From: Bacteriovoracaceae bacterium UBA4097
Lineage (GTDB): Bacteria > Bdellovibrionota > Bacteriovoracia > Bacteriovoracales > Bacteriovoracaceae
Direction: 5' to 3'
Assembly (NCBI GenBank): GCA_002381765.1
Contig: DFXX01000017.1
Location: 6,342-12,997 of the forward strand
Length of the DNA: 6,656 bases
Below, one piece after another: positions 1-4,581 of this stretch (the first letter of the stretch is position 1; each line of letters begins with the position of its first letter). A model generated the notes under the pieces. It did no database searches. It was not told the DNA's origin and saw nothing but the letters and a program-made list of their open reading frames with translations. The position numbers were made by a program, and so were the translations under genes.

Positions 1-1569
1 GTATCGCAAGTCTATGAATCGCTGTATGAGATTGAATATCTTAAAAGACCCTATTCTCTGCGCCCTCTCTTAGCTGAAAGTCTTCCCATCATTTCAAAAG
101 ATAGAAAGACCTACACCTTCAAGATAAAAAAAGGCATTAAATATCACCCCTCCCAAGATCTCCCCGAAGGAAGAGTTGTTAAGGCCCAGGATTTTGTAGA
201 TCAGATTAAACGACTGGCCTTTATTCCAACCAGATCCCAGGGTTGGTGGCTTTTTGATGGGAAGATCAAGGGTCTGAATGAATGGAGACAAAAAGTCGGC
301 TCAGATCAGGAGAAGTTTTTTTCTACTGAAGTTCCAGGTTTAAGAGCGAGCGATGATCAAACACTCATAATCGAACTCACCGAAGTTTATCCTCAACTCT
401 TATATGCACTAGCGATGAACTTCACCTCACCTATTCCTGCAGAAGCTATTAAAAAGCATAATAATGAACTCACCAATAATTTCTTTGGTACTGGTCCCTA
501 CTATATCAAGAACTTCAATCCTTCCCAGCATGTAACTCTTAAAAAGTATAAAGACTATGTTACCAGTGTCTATCCTTCTCAGGGCGATAGATATGCTCAT
601 GAGAATGGATTACTTAAAGATGCTGGGGCCAAGCTTCCCTTCGTAGAAAATATCAAGCTCGTGGTGATAAAAGAAGCTCAGACCGCATGGTTAAACTTCT
701 TAAAAAATAAAATCGACATGATCAATCTGACTAAAGATCATTATCATGTTGCCCTTACTCCTGAAGGAAAACTTAAGCCAGAGATCACCGAAGATAATAT
801 CCATCTGCAAACTTCTCCCACTCTTATTTATTGGTGGCTATCCTTCAATATGCAGGATCCGATTTTGGGGAAAAACCTCAATCTGAGAAAGGCAATAGCC
901 CATGGTGTGAATATCGAAAAGTATATTGAGCTCTTCACATATAATGTGGCACAGAAAGCTAACTCAATATATCCTCCGGGGATTCCCGGCTACTCTCCCT
1001 CTGCGGAGCTTCCTTATGAATATAATCTAGAGAAGGCAAAGGAGTACTTAAAGAAGGCCGGCTATCCGGAAGGCAAGGGTCTTCCCACTCTCACCTACGA
1101 TGTCAGAGGAAACGATACTATCCGCCGCCAAATGGGTGAATTCATCCAGCAGGAACTAAAAAATCTTGGAATTAATATTAATGTAAGTATGAACTCCTTT
1201 CCGGCCTTTCTGGAGAAGTCACGAAAAGGTGAGCTTCAGTTCTGGCAGGGTGGTTGGATTCTGGATTACCCGGATGCCGAGAACGTTCTGCAGCTGTTAA
1301 ATTCGGCCAATCTACCTCCCGGCCCCAATTCAGCTCAGTATATTAATCCTAAATTTGATAAGATGTTTGATGAACTCAAGACCATGGAAGATGGTCCCGA
1401 GAAGTATGCTCAAATGGCCAAAATGGAGGACATTATTAATCAGGATCTTCCCTGGGTCATGCAGTATTATACGAGAAACTACATACTTCTCCATAACCAC
1501 CTGATAAATTTCCGCTATTCCGACATCATCAATAACAACCTCAAGTATTTGAAAATCAAGAAACAATAG
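1..1569 (+). CDS. Extracellular solute-binding protein family 5 (OppA/DppA-like), 5'-truncated by window edge
   Basis: This is the substrate-capturing component of a peptide-type ABC importer, expected in the periplasm or as a lipoprotein. The frame is open from base 1, so 522 residues are visible and the signal peptide and first part of lobe 1 are missing. Numbering from base 1, visible SBP_bac_5 hallmarks are VYESLYE (4-10), a YTFKIKKGIKYH block (38-49), the KAQDF segment (62-66), a GTGPYY turn (163-168), NLRKAIAHGVN (294-304) and GGWILDYPDAEN (417-428). The ATG at 415 is internal, because the upstream codons already encode conserved family sequence. The extended loop around GWWLFDGKIKGLNEWR (81-96) fits a proteobacterial OppA subgroup. 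No permease or ATPase gene follows, so the gene is either last in an operon starting outside the window or an orphan binding protein. Family is confident; the ligand is not predictable. Confidence 0.9.
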   Translation, partial: VSQVYESLYEIEYLKRPYSLRPLLAESLPIISKDRKTYTFKIKKGIKYHPSQDLPEGRVVKAQDFVDQIKRLAFIPTRSQGWWLFDGKIKGLNEWRQKVGSDQEKFFSTEVPGLRASDDQTLIIELTEVYPQLLYALAMNFTSPIPAEAIKKHNNELTNNFFGTGPYYIKNFNPSQHVTLKKYKDYVTSVYPSQGDRYAHENGLLKDAGAKLPFVENIKLVVIKEAQTAWLNFLKNKIDMINLTKDHYHVALTPEGKLKPEITEDNIHLQTSPTLIYWWLSFNMQDPILGKNLNLRKAIAHGVNIEKYIELFTYNVAQKANSIYPPGIPGYSPSAELPYEYNLEKAKEYLKKAGYPEGKGLPTLTYDVRGNDTIRRQMGEFIQQELKNLGININVSMNSFPAFLEKSRKGELQFWQGGWILDYPDAENVLQLLNSANLPPGPNSAQYINPKFDKMFDELKTMEDGPEKYAQMAKMEDIINQDLPWVMQYYTRNYILLHNHLINFRYSDIINNNLKYLKIKKQ

Positions 1570-1578
1570 CTAAAACCT

Positions 1579-1606
1579 CTACCCTGATGGCATCTCATCA
1601 GGGTAG
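1579..1606. terminator. Perfect 11-bp hairpin after the binding-protein gene (possible non-canonical terminator)
   Basis: CTACCCTGATG (1579-1589) and CATCAGGGTAG (1596-1606) are exact reverse complements around a 6-nt loop. A G-U pair could close it to 4 nt. It begins 9 nt after the upstream stop codon, where a terminator would be expected. However, no T-run follows on the + strand, so it is not a classical intrinsic terminator. On the - strand the hairpin is followed by a short AGGTTTTA, so it could weakly terminate leftward transcription. It may instead stabilise the 3' end of the upstream mRNA. Confidence 0.5.
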
Positions 1607-1609
1607 CAC

Positions 1610-1636
1610 TCAACTAAGAGAATATTTTGCCGATAA
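1610..1636 (+). promoter_or_regulatory. Sigma-28 (FliA)-type promoter for the FlgT-like gene
   Basis: The -35 element TCAA (1610-1613) is followed by exactly 15 nt and then GCCGATAA (1629-1636). GCCGATAA matches the canonical flagellar sigma-28 -10 element in all eight positions, and the 15-nt spacing equals that of the enterobacterial TAAA(GTTT)N11GCCGATAA consensus. TCAA is a known -35 variant in other proteobacteria. The element lies 28 nt before the chosen ATG at 1665, leaving a short leader that contains the GAGG ribosome site. Seen directly: the sequence match. Inferred: recognition by FliA, whose gene is not in this window. Confidence 0.72.
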
Positions 1637-1664
1637 GCAGATCAGAACGACCTGCGAGGCCTTA

Positions 1665-2048
1665 ATGAAATTCTTTATCCTGCTTGCTACTCTCCTGATG
1701 AGCCAATCAATTTGGGCGCGCTCATATGTCATTTTTAGCATGACCCAGGATCTTTCAATGGGTGAAGAGAATGAAGTCATTCGTAAAAACTATTATGTGA
1801 ACGTGGGGGCGAGCCAAGGAGTGGTTAAAGATAGTACCCTGGACGTCTTCAGAATTATTTCTATTCAAAATCCTTACGACAATAAAAAGCGCGTGAACTA
1901 TAAGGTAAAAATTGGGGAGTTAAAGGTTCTTCACTCTTCAGATGATGCTGCCATCGCTATGGTAAAAAGCTTTGAGAAAGAAGACACTCCCATATTCGAA
2001 CTCCCTCAGTTCATGATTGGAGATCACGTCTCGATTAGTGTTAACTAA
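1665..2048 (+). CDS. Small exported protein with FlgT C-terminal-like domain
   Basis: The product is 127 residues with a clear Sec signal peptide: MK, a hydrophobic core FFILLATLLM, and a likely cleavage after SIWA at residue 18. The mature part is beta-rich. It contains YVNVGASQGVVKDSTLDVFR (44-63), IGELKV (83-88) and a closing MIGDHVSI (117-124). This order, a G-x-x-x-G-V turn, then a 'vyr' strand, then IGxLKV, then GDxV, is the pattern I associate with the FlgT C-terminal fold, a periplasmic flagellar ring-assembly protein. Full-length FlgT is much longer, so this is a single-domain relative at best. The start at 1665 is chosen over the upstream in-frame ATG at 1587 for three reasons: it begins the signal peptide, it has GAGG (1656-1659) five nt upstream, and 1587 lies inside the hairpin and before the sigma-28 promoter. 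Flagellar control fits the similarity. The exact role is unknown. Confidence 0.8.
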   Translation: MKFFILLATLLMSQSIWARSYVIFSMTQDLSMGEENEVIRKNYYVNVGASQGVVKDSTLDVFRIISIQNPYDNKKRVNYKVKIGELKVLHSSDDAAIAMVKSFEKEDTPIFELPQFMIGDHVSISVN

Positions 2049-2335
2049 GCTTTATCCCAGCATTCATCCAAGGGTTTTAGCTTTAAAATTCGACCTTTTA
2101 AAACTCCCTCCTGACATGATTGCAACTGCACATACATCAGGTATTCCCCTCCCCTCTGAATAGATGAATTTATGGCCTTAATAAGAATAACTTTCTTTAA
2201 GACCTCTCCGCTGAAAACTCCCCTAAAGTGAAAATGGTATAATTCCTCTCCATGAGGCTGTTTTTCTACTCGGATACATTTAGAAACAATAATGATCGAC
2301 TTCATATCGACCGATAAGAGCAATGACCAGACCAT
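2045..2335 (-). CDS. Hypothetical protein, 96 residues (or 86 from an inner start), family not recognised
   Basis: I do not recognise this family. The frame is the only sizeable one in the 375 bases between its neighbours. It reads as a plausible small soluble beta-rich protein, with alternating strands such as SIIIVSKCIRVEK, LYHFHFRGVFSG, KKVILIKAI, EYLMYVQLQ and LKGRILKLKPL. A small beta-barrel (OB-like) fold is conceivable but unproven. There is no signal peptide or membrane segment. Two ATG starts are possible: 2335 (listed) and 2305, whose product starts MKSIIIVSK and looks like a more natural N-terminus. Neither has a convincing Shine-Dalgarno, so the start is unresolved. Its TAG stop (2045-2047) interlocks with the TAA stop of the convergent FlgT-like gene. 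It is divergent from the acyl-CoA synthetase gene, with an 88-bp shared upstream region. Confidence 0.55.
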   Translation of the reverse strand: MVWSLLLSVDMKSIIIVSKCIRVEKQPHGEELYHFHFRGVFSGEVLKKVILIKAINSSIQRGGEYLMYVQLQSCQEGVLKGRILKLKPLDECWDKA

Positions 2336-2364
2336 CTAAGATATGGCCAAGATACTGTTTTTTA

Positions 2365-2379
2365 TGGATCATTGATCCA
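2365..2379. promoter_or_regulatory. 15-bp operator-like palindrome upstream of the acyl-CoA synthetase gene
   Basis: TGGATCA-T-TGATCCA is a perfect inverted repeat with 7-bp arms around one central base. It sits 45 nt before the synthetase ATG in the only non-coding gap between divergent genes. That size and symmetry suit a dimeric helix-turn-helix repressor site. It does not match the enteric FadR operator as I know it. I could not assign convincing -35/-10 boxes on either strand of this gap, so its position relative to a promoter is unknown. Confidence 0.4.
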
Positions 2380-2413
2380 GTACGAAATTTTATTTTCTCG
2401 AGATTTAAGTAAA

Positions 2414-2420
2414 AAGGAAG
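2414..2420 (+). promoter_or_regulatory. Shine-Dalgarno of the acyl-CoA synthetase gene
   Basis: AAGGAAG lies just before the ATG at 2424, at normal spacing (AAGGA ends 5 nt away). It supports 2424 as the true start and efficient translation. Confidence 0.75.
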
Positions 2421-2423
2421 CTG

Positions 2424-4238
2424 ATGCTACAAGGACAACGGACTTTAGGAAGACTATTTCAGCAAAGAGTTCATAAAACTCCTGAAAGATATGCATTAGG
2501 CTGGATTGAAAATAATGAAGTTAAGAATATGTCCTTTATGGATTATCACAATCATATTGAAGTCCTGGTTAATGCTTTCAAAAAGATCGGAGTCAACGTT
2601 GGTGACAAGGTAGCAATTCTCGGACAGACCTCTAAAGAGTGGCATCTTCTGGATTTAACCACCATGTTCTCGCGAGCTTGCCTAGTTCCTATCTATCCTA
2701 GCTACCTCGCAAATGAAGTTGAATATATCTTTAATCATTCAGATAGCAGTGTCTTGATCATTGAGAACGATAAGCAGATGGAAAAAATCCTTCCTGTTAT
2801 CAATAACTGGAAGAATCTAAAAGTCGTTATTTCCATCCAAGAGCTCTCAGAAGAGACCTTAAAGAAATTTAGAAATTCTCATCCCTACTATTCCTATAAG
2901 GAACTCATCAGACTAGGACTAGATGAGTTAAAGACTCATCCAGGGCTTTTAGATACTCATATCCAAAATCAACTTCCTGAAGAAGTGGCTTCGATCATTT
3001 ATACTTCAGGGACAACTGGGGAACCCAAGGGTGCAGTGATCACTCAACATGCCATAACTACCATGCTCCTCAATGTAGAAAAAACCATTCAAGGATCTTT
3101 TACTCCTCAAGATAAGACCTTGGTTTTTCTTCCTCTCTCTCATGTGTTAGGTCGTTGTGACTCACTCCTGCCTCTGGCTTTTGGATGGCAGGCCGTCTAT
3201 GCAGAATCCATCGACAAAATGATCGATAATATTCAGGTGGTAAAACCCACTATTATGATTTCTGTGCCACGTATTTTTGAGAAAATTTATGCCAAGGTCA
3301 TGGATCAGATTGAACAGGGAAGTTTTCTTGAAAAGCAAGCCTTCAAGTGGGCGCTTAAGGCCGCAGAAAATTACTTTGGTAAAATTGATCGTGATCTCTC
3401 TCCAACAGCAGGTGAGATCATTGAATATAATCTTGCCTATAAAGTCGTCTTCTCGAAAATCTATAACCGCTTTGGAGGAAAGATAAGATACTTTGTTTCT
3501 GGAGGAGCCCCCCTTTCACCAGAGATTATTAAGTTTCTTCGTTATGCCAACCTCACCATTCTGGAAGGATATGGACTCACCGAAACCATCGCTCCCTGCT
3601 GCCTAAATCCGCTAGCTAAGCAAATCCCGGGCACCGTAGGGCGTCCTATGGGTGATGTAGAAGTTTCCTTTGCTGAAGACGGAGAAATTATTATCCGCAG
3701 TGATGCCCTTATGAAGGAGTATTATAAAAATCCCAAGGCAACGGAAGAAGTCTTTCATGAAGGATGGTTTTATTCGGGAGATATTGGGGAGTTTACTCCC
3801 GAAGGGTATCTGCGGATTACTGACCGCAAAAAGGACATCATCATCACCAGTGGCGGAAAGAATGTGGCCCCTCAAAAAATTGAAAACATGGCGAAGGTCC
3901 GTCCCCACATTACCCATATGGTGGTCATTGGAGAAAAACGCAATTATCTGACTGCATTAGTTGCTATTGATAAAGAAAGCTTCTTAGGTCTGCTGGACGA
4001 ATTAGATCTTCCTACCGATTGCAGTGTCGAGGACCTGGCCAAGCACCCTAAGGTTCGGGAATTAATAGGTAAGGAGATCTCACATTTAAATGAAGACCTG
4101 GCCCAGTACGAAAGCATTAAGAAATTTACTATAATTACTGAAGAATTTACGACGGACAACTTCCTCACCCCTTCGCTAAAGGTGAAGAGAAAGGTTGTTG
4201 CCGAGCGCTATAAAGCCGAAATTGAAGCAATGTATTAA
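2424..4238 (+). CDS. Long-chain acyl-CoA synthetase (AMP-forming fatty acid-CoA ligase)
   Basis: This enzyme activates a fatty acid with ATP to an acyl-adenylate and then transfers it to CoA, feeding beta-oxidation or lipid synthesis. It is usually cytosolic or loosely membrane-bound. The 604-residue length is normal for the FAA1/LC-FACS branch of the ANL superfamily. Motifs in order are: the ATP-binding loop YTSGTTGEPKG (193-203), LPLSHVLGR (236-244), the SGGAPLSPE segment (359-367), YGLTE (383-387), the SGD adenylate-ribose motif (451-453), the DRKKD hinge (467-471), ITSGGKNVAPQKIE (474-487), and a C-terminal TPSLKVKR (582-589) whose Lys586 aligns with the catalytic lysine. All key residues are present, so the enzyme should be active. 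GKNVAPQ and the C-terminal lysine block favour a long-chain fatty-acid enzyme over an acetyl-CoA synthetase or a luciferase-like ligase. Chain-length preference cannot be read. It is apparently monocistronic, with no clear terminator before the rpoZ promoter. Confidence 0.93.
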   Translation: MLQGQRTLGRLFQQRVHKTPERYALGWIENNEVKNMSFMDYHNHIEVLVNAFKKIGVNVGDKVAILGQTSKEWHLLDLTTMFSRACLVPIYPSYLANEVEYIFNHSDSSVLIIENDKQMEKILPVINNWKNLKVVISIQELSEETLKKFRNSHPYYSYKELIRLGLDELKTHPGLLDTHIQNQLPEEVASIIYTSGTTGEPKGAVITQHAITTMLLNVEKTIQGSFTPQDKTLVFLPLSHVLGRCDSLLPLAFGWQAVYAESIDKMIDNIQVVKPTIMISVPRIFEKIYAKVMDQIEQGSFLEKQAFKWALKAAENYFGKIDRDLSPTAGEIIEYNLAYKVVFSKIYNRFGGKIRYFVSGGAPLSPEIIKFLRYANLTILEGYGLTETIAPCCLNPLAKQIPGTVGRPMGDVEVSFAEDGEIIIRSDALMKEYYKNPKATEEVFHEGWFYSGDIGEFTPEGYLRITDRKKDIIITSGGKNVAPQKIENMAKVRPHITHMVVIGEKRNYLTALVAIDKESFLGLLDELDLPTDCSVEDLAKHPKVRELIGKEISHLNEDLAQYESIKKFTIITEEFTTDNFLTPSLKVKRKVVAERYKAEIEAMY

Positions 4239-4247
4239 TATTCCCCT

Positions 4248-4276
4248 TTGACAGAAGGGCCTATCTCCTTTAAAAA
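4248..4276 (+). promoter_or_regulatory. Sigma-70-type promoter for rpoZ
   Basis: A perfect -35 TTGACA (4248-4253) is separated by an optimal 17 nt from TAAAAA (4271-4276), which matches 4 of 6 positions of the TATAAT consensus. It begins 9 nt after the synthetase stop and would place transcription starts roughly 25-30 nt before the rpoZ ATG, leaving room for the AGAGG site. The -35 box overlaps a small inverted repeat, CCCTT/AAGGG (4244-4259). Housekeeping-sigma expression of an RNA polymerase subunit is expected. Confidence 0.6.
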
Positions 4277-4299
4277 TGGAGTTTCTATCATTCCCGGAA

Positions 4300-4304
4300 A
4301 GAGG
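4300..4304 (+). promoter_or_regulatory. Shine-Dalgarno of rpoZ
   Basis: AGAGG lies 5 nt before the ATG at 4310. It fixes the start together with the conserved MARVTVED N-terminus of the omega family. Confidence 0.7.
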
Positions 4305-4309
4305 TATCT

Positions 4310-4522
4310 ATGGCACGAGTCACAGTCGAAGATTGTTTAGAACATGTTGAAAACCGTTATGAGTTAGTCCATTTGACAGCTAAGCGTGTGAAGCAACTTC
4401 GTGAAGGTGACGTTTCTCAAGTAAGAAGTAAGAACAAAGAAGTTGTTACTGCTCTTCGTGAGATCGCTGCTGGAAAAGTTAAGCATACTCTTAGAAGCGA
4501 ATACGACTCAGACGAATTCTAA
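4310..4522 (+). CDS. rpoZ: DNA-directed RNA polymerase omega subunit
   Basis: Omega wraps the C-terminal tail of beta-prime, assists RNA polymerase assembly, and in many proteobacteria forms part of a ppGpp-binding site. The 70-residue product opens with MARVTVEDCLEHVENRYELVHLTAKR, matching the family signature: MARVTV at 1-6, then an NR-[FY]-[ED]-LV segment, then the basic helix AKRVKQL. It ends the core with TALREIAAGKV, the conserved 'ALREI..G' block. It is shorter than the 91-residue E. coli protein because the variable C-terminal tail is reduced, which is common outside gammaproteobacteria. The usual gmk/spoT neighbours are absent. It has its own promoter and a strong terminator and is probably monocistronic, with possible read-through from the synthetase gene. 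Confidence 0.93.
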   Translation: MARVTVEDCLEHVENRYELVHLTAKRVKQLREGDVSQVRSKNKEVVTALREIAAGKVKHTLRSEYDSDEF

Positions 4523-4540
4523 AAAGTTCTACATTCCGAA

Positions 4541-4577
4541 AAATAAAAAAGCCACCCTATGGGTGGCTTTTTTATTT
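4541..4577. terminator. Bidirectional intrinsic terminator shared by rpoZ and lon
   Basis: The arms at 4541-4557 and 4561-4577 are 17-base perfect reverse complements around a 3-nt TAT loop. The GC core is GCCACCC/GGGTGGC, flanked by an A-tract on the left and a T-tract on the right. Each strand therefore reads a GC stem followed by a six-U run. It lies 18 nt after the rpoZ stop and 4 nt beyond the lon stop, so it serves both convergent genes. Confidence 0.93.
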
Positions 4578-4581
4578 CTGC

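Noticed and set aside
94..291. Minus-strand 65-residue frame inside the binding-protein gene
   Set aside because: It is antisense to conserved SBP_bac_5 coding sequence and has no supporting signals.
415..417. ATG 415 as the start of the binding protein
   Set aside because: The same frame is open back to base 1 and encodes conserved SBP_bac_5 sequence, so 415 is an internal methionine.
1587..1664. Longer start at ATG 1587 for the FlgT-like gene
   Set aside because: The codon lies inside the hairpin and upstream of the sigma-28 promoter, has no Shine-Dalgarno, and would put 26 polar residues before an obvious signal peptide.
2075..2110. Imperfect repeat GGGTTTTA ... TAAAACTCCC as a terminator for the FlgT-like gene
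   Set aside because: The pairing needs a 2-nt bulge, the T-run is missing after the stem, and the segment is coding on the opposite strand.
2310..2317. ACCGATAA on the + strand, 7/8 match to the sigma-28 -10 element, upstream of the acyl-CoA synthetase
   Set aside because: No TCAA or TAAA-like -35 lies at 14-16 nt spacing, it falls inside the opposite-strand coding frame, and it is over 100 nt from the next start codon.
2336..2423. Specific -35/-10 boxes for the acyl-CoA synthetase or the divergent small gene
   Set aside because: Several AT-rich hexamers exist, but none pairs at 16-18 nt with a reasonable partner, so no promoter is called.
3277..4168. Several 60-100 residue frames overlapping the acyl-CoA synthetase gene on both strands
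   Set aside because: They lie wholly within a gene with intact conserved motifs, lack ribosome sites or recognisable domains, and look like out-of-frame shadows.
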